A program made the translations under genes and the position numbers. From SCQX01 sp035720945 (GTDB lineage Bacteria; Pseudomonadota; Gammaproteobacteria; Burkholderiales; Burkholderiaceae_B), in assembly GCA_035720945.1 (NCBI GenBank), contig DASTNK010000058.1:4346-68345 (forward strand): a stretch of DNA of 64,000 nucleotides. Direction: 5' to 3'. The notes below the pieces were generated by a model. It ran no database searches. It was not told the origin of the DNA and saw only the letters and a program-made list of their open reading frames with translations. Below are positions 9,740-18,136 of the stretch, piece by piece (within the stretch, counting starts at the first letter, position 1; every line of letters begins with the position of its first letter).

Positions 9740-10473
9740 ACGCGCGACGCAAGCGTCGATCATCCCGTCACGGCCTCGTCCGCGCAGTCGTGCTGATAGG
9801 CATATCGGCCGTTCTGCTGTACCTGCTCGGCCTGTTCCTCATGGTTGTCTGGTACAACTTCCGCAACCCGGATACCAGTGCCTTCATGCGCGAGACGCTG
9901 ATCGAACTGCGCGCCACGAATCCCCATGCCACGCTGGTTCATGAATGGGTGCCCTATGCGGGGATCAGCATCAACCTGAAACGGGCGGTGATCGCTTCCG
10001 AGGATTCCACCTTCGTCGAGAACGATGGCGTCAACTGGGACGCCATACGCGAGGCATGGCTCTATAACCAGCGCCAGAAGCGACGTGGCAGCGACAAGCG
10101 GCGCGGCGGCTCGACCATCACGCAGCAACTGGCGAAGAACCTGTTCCTCTCCAGCTCGCGGACCTATCTGCGCAAGGGGCAGGAACTCATTCTGGCCTAT
10201 ATGATCAACGCCATCATGAGCAAGCGGCGCATCCTCGAGCTGTACCTGAATCTGGCGCAATGGGGCGACAACCTGTTCGGCGCCCAAGCCGCGGCGCGGC
10301 GCTATTACCATATCGATGCGTCGCGGCTCAGCCAGCGCCAGGCCGCCCAACTGGCCGTCATGCTGCCCGACCCCGATTACTTCGGCGATCACCGCAGTTC
10401 ATCCTATCTACAGAGACGCACGAACGTCATCGAGCAACGCATGCGTCTGGTGGACATTCCCGGTGTGCACTAA
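9736..10473 (+). CDS. mtgA: Monofunctional biosynthetic peptidoglycan transglycosylase
   Basis: MtgA polymerises lipid II into glycan strands at the inner membrane. The 245-residue protein has a basic N-terminus and a single membrane helix (about residues 16-40). A GT51 domain follows, with AVIASEDSTFVENDGVNWDAI (catalytic Glu), GGSTITQQLAKNLFLSSSRTYLRKGQE and ILELYLNLAQWGDNLFG. It overlaps aroE by four bases, an arrangement typical of betaproteobacteria. Confidence 0.95.
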   Translation: MNARRKRRSSRHGLVRAVVLIGISAVLLYLLGLFLMVVWYNFRNPDTSAFMRETLIELRATNPHATLVHEWVPYAGISINLKRAVIASEDSTFVENDGVNWDAIREAWLYNQRQKRRGSDKRRGGSTITQQLAKNLFLSSSRTYLRKGQELILAYMINAIMSKRRILELYLNLAQWGDNLFGAQAAARRYYHIDASRLSQRQAAQLAVMLPDPDYFGDHRSSSYLQRRTNVIEQRMRLVDIPGVH

Positions 10474-10565
10474 AATCGGCTGGATGCCACGCGACGCCCG
10501 GACGTACCGCGTATGCGCACCGCGTTCTCCCGCCACACCAGCCCACCCTGAAGCCCACCCCGACA

Positions 10566-11741
10566 ATGCGCACCGCCCGCCGCTACCTTGCCCTGGAAAT
10601 CTACCGCACCTGCGCCGTGGTGCTACTGGCATTGGTGGGCCTGTTCACGTTCTTCGCGCTCATCGACGACCTCAACAACGTCAGCGCCACGTTCTCGCTG
10701 CTCAATCTGTTCTACCTGCAGGCATTGGCCATTCCAACCCGCCTTTACGATCTGCTGCCAATCGGCCTGCTGATCGGTGCCATTCTGGCGTTGGCCGGGC
10801 TGGCGCAACGCAACGAACTGGTTATTCTGCGAGTGTCCGGGGTCAGCGGCCTGAAGCTGTTGACCATGCTCTGGGCGATCACGATTCCGCTGGTCCTTGG
10901 CGCTCTTTTCTTGTCTGAAATCGTCACGCCGGCCGCGGAGATCAAATCCAGCGAAGCCAGCCTGATGATGCTGGGCCGCTCCAATGGCGGCCGCCTTGAC
11001 AGCGGTTACTGGTTCAAGGAGTCCAGTCCTGAAACCGGCGGTACCCGCATCATCAACATCAAGAAGCTCAAGGCCAACGGCGGCGTGGCCGGTGTCGTGG
11101 TCTACGAATTCAATGAGCGGCACCAACTGGTGCGATACTCACAGGCCACCGACGGGCGCTTTGGAGATGGCAAACTCATACTCGACCATGTCACCGAGAA
11201 CAAAATAGACGGCAACGCCATCTCCGCGCTCGCCAACGCGAAGCAACCCACGACACCCGTCACCACGGTGGATACCATCGCCGAGCGAACATTGGCCACG
11301 ACGCTCACTCCTGATCGCCTCATCGCCCGCATCCTCACGCCCGAGCGCATGTCCATCATCGATCTGCTCGACTACATCAACTACCTCAAGGCCAACCATC
11401 TGCAGACCGATCGCCAGGTGGTCGCGCTCTGGCGCAAGGTGGCCTATCCCTTCACGCTACTGGTGATGATGACCATCGCGGCCCCCATCGGCTTCATGCA
11501 AACGCGTCGAGGCGGTGTGGGCAGCAAGGTGTTCATCGGCATCATCCTGGGCGTTTTGTTCTTCATGCTCAACCAACTCGCCCTGAACGTGGGTATGCTC
11601 AGCAAATGGCCGCCATGGATCACGGCCATTGTCCCCAACGTGGTGGTGCTCCTGCTGGCGCTTGGCGCACTGCTGCTCATGGAGAACCAGCATCACGTGC
11701 GCGCGTTCCGGCAGCGGAACCAGGCGCAACCGGCCGCATGA
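10566..11741 (+). CDS. lptG: LPS export ABC transporter permease LptG
   Basis: LptG is one of two inner-membrane permeases of the Lpt machine that lifts lipopolysaccharide from the membrane. The 391-residue protein starts [20 protein letters not shown]. It has a first cluster of membrane helices, the [33 protein letters not shown] region typical of YjgP/YjgQ permeases, a periplasmic domain, and three C-terminal helices. LptF/LptG usually form a pair, but no second permease is next to it. The gene sits 92 bases after mtgA, and its stop overlaps the apaH start. Assignment to LptG rather than LptF rests on recalled similarity. Confidence 0.85.
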   Translation: MRTARRYLALEIYRTCAVVLLALVGLFTFFALIDDLNNVSATFSLLNLFYLQALAIPTRLYDLLPIGLLIGAILALAGLAQRNELVILRVSGVSGLKLLTMLWAITIPLVLGALFLSEIVTPAAEIKSSEASLMMLGRSNGGRLDSGYWFKESSPETGGTRIINIKKLKANGGVAGVVVYEFNERHQLVRYSQATDGRFGDGKLILDHVTENKIDGNAISALANAKQPTTPVTTVDTIAERTLATTLTPDRLIARILTPERMSIIDLLDYINYLKANHLQTDRQVVALWRKVAYPFTLLVMMTIAAPIGFMQTRRGGVGSKVFIGIILGVLFFMLNQLALNVGMLSKWPPWITAIVPNVVVLLLALGALLLMENQHHVRAFRQRNQAQPAA

Positions 11742-12634
11742 ACATGGCGCGTTCCGAATCGAGCGTGGCGCCGCGCCACTCCGATCACTCACCGGATGCG
11801 GGCACGCACCCCCCCACGCCGATCTGGATCATCGGCGACCTTCAGGGCTGCTGCGCCGCGCTGAGCGAACTGTTAGAGCATCCAGACATTGCCACGGACC
11901 CGCGGGCTCGGTTCTGGTTTGCCGGTGACCTGGTCAACCGGGGGCCGGACTCACTCGGCACCTTGCGTTCGGTGATGGCGCTGGGTGAGCGCGCCACGGC
12001 CGTCCTGGGCAACCACGACCTGCATCTCTTGGCCGCGGCGGCGGGCATCCGATCACCCGGCCGCTCGGATACGCTGGACGACATCCTCAACGCCCCCGAC
12101 GCCGGCGACCTGATCGACTGGTTGCGCCACCGGCCCCTGGCGCACTACGAGCACCACCATCTGCTGGTCCACGCCGGTGTGCTGGCGGGATGGAGCGTCA
12201 CCAAGACACTAGAGCTGGCGCGCGAAGTCGAAATGTCCCTGCGCAGCGCCGACTGGCGCAAGCACTTGGCGCATATGTATGGCAATAAACCGGTGCGCTG
12301 GAAGGATTCGTTCAGTGGCCACAAGCGACAGCGCGCGATCATCAACGCCCTGACCCGCATGCGCATGTGCCACCCCAACGGCGACATGGAATTCAAGCAC
12401 AAGCGAGGACCCGAGCCCGGGCAGGAACTCATGCCATGGTACGACGTGCCCGGGCGCGTGGCCCACGACGTCACGGTGGTGTTCGGTCACTGGTCGGCGC
12501 TGGGCCTGCTGGTGCGCCCCGATGTCATCTGCCTGGACACCGGCTGCGTCTGGGGTGGCAAACTGACCGCCATGCGCATGCACGACCACCATCTGGTGCA
12601 GGTGGCCTGCGCGCAATTCCGCAAGCCGGGGTAA
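11738..12634 (+). CDS. apaH: Symmetrical bis(5'-nucleosyl)-tetraphosphatase
   Basis: ApaH hydrolyses Ap4A to two ADP and can remove Np4 caps from RNA. The 298-residue metallophosphoesterase shows the metal motifs [31 protein letters not shown] and LLVHAGVL, plus FGHWSALG and [16 protein letters not shown] near the C-terminus. The start ATG overlaps the lptG stop by four bases; a second ATG two codons on is possible. About 28 residues precede the first metal motif, slightly long for the family. Confidence 0.95.
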   Translation: MNMARSESSVAPRHSDHSPDAGTHPPTPIWIIGDLQGCCAALSELLEHPDIATDPRARFWFAGDLVNRGPDSLGTLRSVMALGERATAVLGNHDLHLLAAAAGIRSPGRSDTLDDILNAPDAGDLIDWLRHRPLAHYEHHHLLVHAGVLAGWSVTKTLELAREVEMSLRSADWRKHLAHMYGNKPVRWKDSFSGHKRQRAIINALTRMRMCHPNGDMEFKHKRGPEPGQELMPWYDVPGRVAHDVTVVFGHWSALGLLVRPDVICLDTGCVWGGKLTAMRMHDHHLVQVACAQFRKPG

Positions 12635-12638
12635 CGGA

Positions 12639-13385
12639 TCAAAAAGTGTCTGCAATCACGGCGCGACGCACGACCTTATGCGCCCTGGCGGCCACGCCCG
12701 CGCGGCCAAGGCCGCGACAATCAGACTCCGCGATGACCGGGAGAAATTCGGCGTCGACCCGTGCGCCCGTGGTGCTCAACAACAGCCAGACGTTGTGCGC
12801 CAGCGTCTGGTCTCCCACGAACGAGAGGTGGTCGCTGCGCCGCCCTTTGTGTATGAAGCGCAGCGCGACGGGCTGCACGTCGGCCCCAGCCTGGATCGCG
12901 GGTTCGAACAGGCTGGCGTGAAACGGCGCCACATCGAAACCAGATGATGACGTCCCCTCAGGAAACAGACCCACCGCATCGCCCTGGCCAAAACGCCGCC
13001 CCATCTGCTCGGCCACCGCGCGAATCGCATTGCGACGCCCCCGGTCGAGGAACACCGTGCCGGCGCCAGCCACCAGCCAGCCAATGACAGGCCAGCGGCG
13101 CACTTCGCTTTTCGAAACGAACGACACGCAACGCACACTGTTCAAAACGAAAATGTCCACCCATGACACGTGGTTCGCCACCCAGAGAACGGGCCGGTCG
13201 AGCACGGGCTGGCCGGCGATGCGAACGGCGACGCCACACAGGGCCATCAGGGCCGCCGACCACCAGCGCGTGACGGCGCGGCGCACGCGGGGCACCAAGG
13301 GAAAGAGGATGGACACGCACAGCAGCCCAAATAGAATCCACACCAGGACCACGCACAGGCGCGCCACGAAACGCAACACGTTCAC
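12639..13385 (-). CDS. PlsC-type 1-acyl-glycerol-3-phosphate acyltransferase family protein
   Basis: About 248 residues. An N-terminal hydrophobic segment (VARLCVVLVWILFGLLCVSILFP region) precedes the acyltransferase motifs NHVSWVDIF (the H-x4-D catalytic block), GTVFLDRG, and LFPEGTSS. Likely transfers an acyl group to lysophosphatidate or a related lysolipid at the inner membrane. The start is uncertain: GTG 13385 has GGGGTGG upstream and gives the usual short N-terminus, GTG 13394 is adjacent, and ATG 13457 lies two bases from the ruvX stop. It is last in the rubredoxin-yqgE-ruvX run and ends four bases from convergent apaH. Confidence 0.82.
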   Translation of the reverse strand: MNVLRFVARLCVVLVWILFGLLCVSILFPLVPRVRRAVTRWWSAALMALCGVAVRIAGQPVLDRPVLWVANHVSWVDIFVLNSVRCVSFVSKSEVRRWPVIGWLVAGAGTVFLDRGRRNAIRAVAEQMGRRFGQGDAVGLFPEGTSSSGFDVAPFHASLFEPAIQAGADVQPVALRFIHKGRRSDHLSFVGDQTLAHNVWLLLSTTGARVDAEFLPVIAESDCRGLGRAGVAARAHKVVRRAVIADTF

Positions 13386-13458
13386 GCGTGCCACCCCGTC
13401 TGGAGAACTTTCTTGACCAACTGCCGCGCATGCAAGCGGCTGAACGGTGCGGCCCATG

Positions 13459-13869
13459 TCAACACGACGATGCCTCCAGCGCGTCGAAATAGCGCTGCAG
13501 GATGATCGCCGCCGCCATGGCGTCATCTTCGGGCCCCGAGGAACCGAGCATCCGTTGCGCCTCCATGCTGGTGTTGCGTTCATCGACCAAATCGACATCG
13601 AGTCCGAAACGGCCATGCAGTTGATTGGCGAAGCGCCGGCAACGAAGGCTGGCATATTGTTCGCCGCCATCGAGGGTCAGCGGCAGGCCGACCACCGCGC
13701 GATCTGGCTCCCACTCCCGCACGAGCCGCGCAATGGCCTGGAACCGTTGCTCCCGTGTCGTGGCGACCAGGGTTTCCAAAGGGCGCGCCTGCCGCGTCAG
13801 GGTGTTGCCGATGGCAACCCCGATTTTCCTCAGCCCGTAATCGAACGCAAGCAGGGTCTCTTCAGTCAT
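13459..13869 (-). CDS. ruvX: Holliday junction resolvase-like / pre-16S rRNA nuclease YqgF
   Basis: A 136-residue RNase H-fold protein of the YqgF/RuvX family, linked to 16S rRNA 5'-end maturation. It begins MTEETLLAFDYGLRKIGVAIGN with the first catalytic Asp in FDYG, and has VGLPLTLDGGE and VDERNTSMEAQRML with the conserved acidic residue. Its start overlaps the end of yqgE, the conserved yqgE-yqgF pairing. Confidence 0.95.
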   Translation of the reverse strand: MTEETLLAFDYGLRKIGVAIGNTLTRQARPLETLVATTREQRFQAIARLVREWEPDRAVVGLPLTLDGGEQYASLRCRRFANQLHGRFGLDVDLVDERNTSMEAQRMLGSSGPEDDAMAAAIILQRYFDALEASSC

Positions 13870-14455
13870 GCCCCGCGTCGCCCGTCAGCATGGTGGCATC
13901 AATGCCCAACAGGCCGAGCGCCGCATCGTAGCGTTCGGCGGGTGGCGTCTCGAACAGGATCTCCATCGACGCACGCGTATTCAGCCAGGCGTTCTGCGAG
14001 ATTTCGCTTTCAAGTTGGCCGGCGCCCCAACCCGCATACCCCAGCGTGACCAGCACGTGGCCAGGACCGTGCCCCTGCGCGATTTCCTGTAGCACATCGC
14101 GGGACGTCGTCAGGGCGACATCGCCCAGTTCGATACTGGAACTGTAGTTGCCCTTGGGCGTGTGCAGCACGAACCCGCGATCCGTCTGGACCGGGCCGCC
14201 GAAAAACACCGGGTCGTCGCGAATCGGCCCGATTTCGAGCGAGAGGTCGAGTTCGATGCGCTCGAGCAGATTACCCAAGGTGAGATCGGTGGGCCGGTTG
14301 ATCACCAGGCCCAGCGCCCCTTGTTCCGTGTGCTCGCACATATAGATGACGGAGTTGGCAAGGCTGCCGCCCACTTTGCCCGGCATCGCCACCAGAAACT
14401 GCCGGGACAGGTCGACGCTGCTTCCGTTACCGGAGCGTGGGGTGGATGGTTCCAT
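13862..14455 (-). CDS. YqgE/AlgH family protein (UPF0301)
   Basis: A 197-residue member of the UPF0301/AlgH family, whose molecular function is unsettled. Family features are LSRQFLVAMPGKVGGSLANS, a CEHTEQGALGLVINRP segment, VFFGGPVQTDRGFVLHTP and LGYAGWGAGQLESEI. The ATG at 14455 has GGAGGG seven bases upstream, which fixes the start against a longer open frame. It overlaps ruvX by eight bases and follows the rubredoxin gene by 44. Confidence 0.93.
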   Translation of the reverse strand: MEPSTPRSGNGSSVDLSRQFLVAMPGKVGGSLANSVIYMCEHTEQGALGLVINRPTDLTLGNLLERIELDLSLEIGPIRDDPVFFGGPVQTDRGFVLHTPKGNYSSSIELGDVALTTSRDVLQEIAQGHGPGHVLVTLGYAGWGAGQLESEISQNAWLNTRASMEILFETPPAERYDAALGLLGIDATMLTGDAGHD

Positions 14456-14499
14456 GGCTCGCCCTCCTATCGATAGGCCGGTACACCTATCATACGCAA

Positions 14500-14679
14500 T
14501 TACACCTCGATCAGCTCGAAATCTTCTTTGCGCGCGCCGCACTCAGGGCACACCCAATTGGGCGGCACATCTTCCCAGCGGGTTCCCGGCGCGATCCCCT
14601 CTTCGGGCAAGCCAGCGGCCTCGTCGTAAATCCAGCCACAAATCAAACACATCCACGTACGCATACTATTGTTACTCAT
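14500..14679 (-). CDS. Rubredoxin
   Basis: A small gene of 59 codons. The product has the two iron-binding CxxCG knuckles, MCLICGWIYDEAAG and WVCPECGARKEDFEL, spaced as in classical rubredoxins, and ends ELIEV. Rubredoxins are one-iron electron carriers. The start is either ATG 14679 (MSNNSMRTWMC) or ATG 14664 (MRTWMC, the more common family N-terminus). It heads the yqgE-ruvX-plsC run and lies back to back with the thiD-like gene. Confidence 0.93.
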   Translation of the reverse strand: MSNNSMRTWMCLICGWIYDEAAGLPEEGIAPGTRWEDVPPNWVCPECGARKEDFELIEV

Positions 14680-14739
14680 AAAAAATTCGAAACCCGATCA
14701 TCACGGACATTGAGCGGTTCCATTAGAATGGGGCCAATC

Positions 14740-15543
14740 ATGCCCATTTCATCCCCTCCGCTAGCACTCATTTTCGGCCCATTCGATCCCAGCGGGTCAA
14801 GTAATTTACCCGCCGACGCGGTTACTTGCGCGTTGCTCGGGGGCCACGCCCTGGGTGTGCTGACCGGCATCCACGTACAGGACACCGCCGGCATCGAGGC
14901 CATACAGCCCGTCGCCCCCGACCTCATCGACGACCAGGCGCGCTGCCTGCTCGAGGACATGGCGGTGGGCGCCATGAAAGCCGGCCCGCTGTACACAGTC
15001 GAATCGGTCAGCGCCGTGGCGCAGATCGTGGCCGACTACAACCCTGTTCCTCTGGTGCTGCACCTGGGGGCGCTCCCCGATGAAGAAACGCTGGCCGACG
15101 GCCTGGACGCGGAGGAACTGGTCGGGGCGGTATGCGAACTTCTGCTTCCCCAGGCCGACCTCGTCATAGCGGATCATAACCTGATTACCCTCTGGGCCGA
15201 ACACGGTTTCCTGAATTCGCGCGACTCGGGCTCCGCCGCGGAGATCCTGCTCGAATACCAGGCGAAATGGGCGTTGATCACCGGCGCCCCATTGCGCCCC
15301 GGCCATCGGTGCTATCAACTGGTGGGGGCGGACAACCAGACCCATCACTGGCCGTGGGCGCCGCCGCCCGAACGGGTCACCGGCGCCGATGGCCCGCTGG
15401 GCTGCGCCGTCGCGCTCGAACTGGCCCGCGGCCAGGAAGTCCCCCTGGCCGTCGAAACCGCCATCCGCCAGACGGCGGCCATGGCCGAACAGTCTTTCCA
15501 GCCCGGAATGGGGCATCGCCTCATCAACAGGTCACATCCATGA
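14740..15543 (+). CDS. thiD: ThiD-like hydroxymethylpyrimidine kinase family protein, active site degenerate
   Basis: A 267-residue ribokinase-fold protein related to HMP/HMP-P kinase, which makes the pyrimidine half of thiamin. The N-terminal FGPFDPSGSSNLPAD corresponds to the usual AGxDPSGGAGxxAD, and VLTGIHVQDT is conserved. The usual DPVMV region is replaced by VLHLGALPDEE. The C-terminal anion-hole motif, GTGC in ThiD, reads GADG, so the catalytic Cys appears lost. Overlap with thiE by four bases supports a role in thiamin synthesis. Start may be ATG 14740 or ATG 14728. Confidence 0.78.
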   Translation: MPISSPPLALIFGPFDPSGSSNLPADAVTCALLGGHALGVLTGIHVQDTAGIEAIQPVAPDLIDDQARCLLEDMAVGAMKAGPLYTVESVSAVAQIVADYNPVPLVLHLGALPDEETLADGLDAEELVGAVCELLLPQADLVIADHNLITLWAEHGFLNSRDSGSAAEILLEYQAKWALITGAPLRPGHRCYQLVGADNQTHHWPWAPPPERVTGADGPLGCAVALELARGQEVPLAVETAIRQTAAMAEQSFQPGMGHRLINRSHP

Positions 15544-16193
15544 CACCCGCCCTGAAGTTCCCACGCGGCCTCTACGGCATCACCCCGGAATGGGACGACG
15601 CCAAGCGCCTGATGCGCGCCATCGAAGCGGCCGCCACGGGCGGTATGACGGCCCTGCAGTGGCGCCGCAAGACCATCGATCAGGCCGACGCCCTGCCCCA
15701 GGCACGCGCCGTGGCGGCGTTGTGCCGTGAACTGGGTGTGTGTTTCATCGTCAACGATGACTGGCGTTTCGCCGCCGCCATCGATGCCGATGGCGTGCAC
15801 ATCGGACGCGAGGACGGTCCTCTGTCGGACGCCCGGATCGCTCTGGGGCCGGACAAGATACTGGGCTGCTCCTGCTATAACGAACCCGCGCTTGCCGAGC
15901 AGGCACTGCGGGCCGGTGCGGACTATGTCGCGTTCGGCGCGATGTATCCCTCCATGGTCAAACCGGGAGCGGTGCGCGCCACCCTGGACCATATCCACGC
16001 CGGCCGCGAACTGGCCACACAACTGGCCGACGCCGGCGCCAGGGCAGCCGTCATCGCCATCGGCGGCATCACACCCGCCAACGCGGCGCCCATCGTGGCC
16101 GCCGGCGCCGACAGCATCGCCGTGATCAGCGGCCTCTTCGAGGCGCCCGATATCCGGGCCGCTGCGCAAGCCTGCAGCGCGTTGTTCATGTAA
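15540..16193 (+). CDS. thiE: Thiamine phosphate synthase
   Basis: Joins HMP diphosphate and thiazole phosphate to form thiamin monophosphate. The 217-residue TIM-barrel protein has RGLYGITPEWDD at the N-terminus, MTALQWRRK (usually QLRxK), FIVNDDWRFAAAIDADGVHIG for diphosphate and Mg binding, ILGCSCYNE, VAFGAMYPSMVKPGA and the terminal phosphate-binding IAIGGITPAN and ADSIAVISGLF. Several motif positions differ slightly from E. coli ThiE. The start overlaps the thiD-like stop (ATGA). Confidence 0.92.
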   Translation: MTPALKFPRGLYGITPEWDDAKRLMRAIEAAATGGMTALQWRRKTIDQADALPQARAVAALCRELGVCFIVNDDWRFAAAIDADGVHIGREDGPLSDARIALGPDKILGCSCYNEPALAEQALRAGADYVAFGAMYPSMVKPGAVRATLDHIHAGRELATQLADAGARAAVIAIGGITPANAAPIVAAGADSIAVISGLFEAPDIRAAAQACSALFM

Positions 16194-16281
16194 TCCCGCT
16201 TCTCATCCCATCCGGCTCGGGCGAAATCCTTGAAGCACGCACGACCGGAACCGTAAACCCCACCATTCCCGAGCCAGAATC

Positions 16282-17559
16282 ATGTCCCGCAACCCTGAAT
16301 TGTTCGACCGCGCCTGCCAGACCATACCAGGCGGCGTCAACTCGCCCGTCCGAGCCTTTCGTTCCGTGGGCGGGGCGCCCAGATTCATCCAGCGGGCACA
16401 AGGCCCTTACATCTGGGACGTGGACGGCGCCCGTTACATCGACTACATCGGGTCGTGGGGCACGGCGATACTGGGGCACGCGCATCCCGAAGTCGTACGC
16501 GCAGTGCAGGACGCCGCCGTCAACGGTTTGTCGTTCGGCACCCCCACCGAGGCCGAGATCGAGATCGCCGAGACCATCGCGGCACGCATTCCATCCATCG
16601 AAAAAGTGCGATTGGTGAGCTCGGGCACGGAAGCGACCATGACCGCCATCCGGCTGGCCCGGGGCTACACGGGGCGCTCCAAGATCATCAAGTTCGAGGG
16701 CTGTTACCACGGCCATGCCGACAGCCTGCTGGTCAAAGCGGGGTCGGGCATGCTGACTTTCGGCAACCCCACATCGGCGGGCGTCCCGCCGGAATTCATC
16801 CGGCACACGCTGGTGCTGGACTACAACCGCCTGGACTCGGTCAAAGAAGCCTTCCGCCAACACGGCGCGGACATCGCCTGCGTGATCATCGAACCAATGG
16901 CCGGCAACATGAACCTGGTCAAACCCGTGCCGGGCTTCCTCGAAGGCCTGCGCCAGTTGTGCTCCGAGCATGGCGCCCTGCTCATCTTCGATGAGGTCAT
17001 GACGGGTTTCCGTGTCGGCCCGCAAGGCGTCCAGGGGCTCACGGGCGTTCAGCCGGACTTGACCACGCTGGCGAAGATCATCGGCGGCGGCATGCCGGTG
17101 GGGGCGTTTGGCGGCCGGGCCGACATCATGGAGCACATCGCGCCCATTGGGTCGGTCTATCAGGCGGGGACGCTGTCCGGCAACCCGGTGGCGGTTGCCG
17201 CCGGCATCACCACATTGCGGCTGCTGGAGGCGCCGGGTTTCTATGAAGACCTGTCGGTAGGCACGGCCCGCCTCACCAACGGCCTGGCCGAACGCGCCAA
17301 GGCGGCTGGCGTCTCTTTTTGCGCCGATTCCGTCGGGGGCATGTTCGGCCTGTATTTTTCGTCGAACATTCCCACCACATTCGATGAGGTGTCACACTGC
17401 AACATCGAACGCTTCAACAAGTTCTTCCATGGCATGCTGACGCGCGGCGTGCACTTCGCCCCGTCCGCCTTCGAGGCGGGCTTCATGTCGGCGGCGCATG
17501 GCGACGCGGAAATCAACGCCACCCTGGATGCCGCGGAAGCCGTGTTCGCGAAGCTCTGA
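16282..17559 (+). CDS. hemL: Glutamate-1-semialdehyde 2,1-aminomutase
   Basis: PLP enzyme that converts glutamate-1-semialdehyde to 5-aminolevulinate, the C5 route to heme. The 425-residue protein begins [20 protein letters not shown] and continues with the HemL signature [11 protein letters not shown]. It has [15 protein letters not shown], the PLP-aspartate loop [12 protein letters not shown], and the PLP lysine in [17 protein letters not shown] near residue 265. It follows thiE by 88 bases and faces the ridA gene convergently. Confidence 0.97.
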   Translation: MSRNPELFDRACQTIPGGVNSPVRAFRSVGGAPRFIQRAQGPYIWDVDGARYIDYIGSWGTAILGHAHPEVVRAVQDAAVNGLSFGTPTEAEIEIAETIAARIPSIEKVRLVSSGTEATMTAIRLARGYTGRSKIIKFEGCYHGHADSLLVKAGSGMLTFGNPTSAGVPPEFIRHTLVLDYNRLDSVKEAFRQHGADIACVIIEPMAGNMNLVKPVPGFLEGLRQLCSEHGALLIFDEVMTGFRVGPQGVQGLTGVQPDLTTLAKIIGGGMPVGAFGGRADIMEHIAPIGSVYQAGTLSGNPVAVAAGITTLRLLEAPGFYEDLSVGTARLTNGLAERAKAAGVSFCADSVGGMFGLYFSSNIPTTFDEVSHCNIERFNKFFHGMLTRGVHFAPSAFEAGFMSAAHGDAEINATLDAAEAVFAKL

Positions 17560-17593
17560 GACCAGGCCGCATCCGACGACAGCCCTGAAAAAC

Positions 17594-17623
17594 CATCGCC
17601 TTTCTTCTGGATGGAAGGCGATG
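17594..17623 (-). terminator. Intrinsic terminator at the end of the anthranilate operon
   Basis: A perfect 9-base stem (CATCGCCTT at 17594-17602, AAGGCGATG at 17615-17623) with a 12-base loop. Read on the minus strand it is followed by GTTTTTC, so it fits a Rho-independent terminator downstream of ridA. It lies between convergent hemL and ridA, so read-through from hemL would also meet the hairpin. Confidence 0.65.
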
Positions 17624-17669
17624 CCTCTCGGTTACGGCAGCCAGTCAGAAAATCGAAAAAGCGAGGCTA

Positions 17670-18092
17670 TCAAGCTGGCGCCGGGGGCACCACGGCCGTG
17701 ACCTCGATCTCGACGCGGGCGCGATCTTCGATCAGCGCCGCCACCTCGACCGCCGTCATCGCGGGGAAATGGCGCCCGATGATCTCGCGGTAATGCCGGC
17801 CCATCTCGCGCAGCGATGCCACGTATTCGTCGCGGTCACGCACGTACCAGGTCATGCGCACGATGTGCCGGGGCTCGGCACCGCCCTGGGCCAACACATC
17901 CACGATGTTGCGCAACGCCTGCGCGACCTGCCCGGAGAAATCATCCGTCTCGAAGACCTGCTGGCCATTCCAGCCGATCTGGCCGCCCACGAACAGCAAT
18001 CTGCCACCCACCATCAGTTCCGTCATCACGCCATTGGCGTAGCCCTTGGGGGGTGTCCAGTCCGGCGGCTGCAAGAATTCCATGTGTGTCAT
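17670..18092 (-). CDS. RidA family enamine/imine deaminase, last gene of the anthranilate operon
   Basis: A 140-residue RidA/YER057c/UK114 family protein, which hydrolyses reactive enamines and imines. Visible features are GGRLLFVGGQIGWNGQQ, the central VAQALRNIVDVLAQGGAEPRHIVRM, and MTAVEVAALIEDRARVEIEVTAV near the end with the usual substrate-binding Arg and Glu. It follows the CoA ligase by 44 bases on the same strand and precedes a terminator. That placement suggests it acts on an amino- or imino-CoA intermediate of this pathway; this is inference. Start ATG 18092, alternatively ATG 18083. Confidence 0.9.
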   Translation of the reverse strand: MTHMEFLQPPDWTPPKGYANGVMTELMVGGRLLFVGGQIGWNGQQVFETDDFSGQVAQALRNIVDVLAQGGAEPRHIVRMTWYVRDRDEYVASLREMGRHYREIIGRHFPAMTAVEVAALIEDRARVEIEVTAVVPPAPA

Positions 18093-18136
18093 TTCCCAGA
18101 TTTGGTTGAAGAAGAGTGGCGGCGGTGGGCGTCCGC

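Noticed and set aside
16214..16275. GGCTCGGG / CCCGAGCC inverted repeat just before hemL
   Set aside because: Only 8 bases with a 46-base spacer in GC-rich DNA; it can easily arise by chance and no protein or ligand suggests itself.
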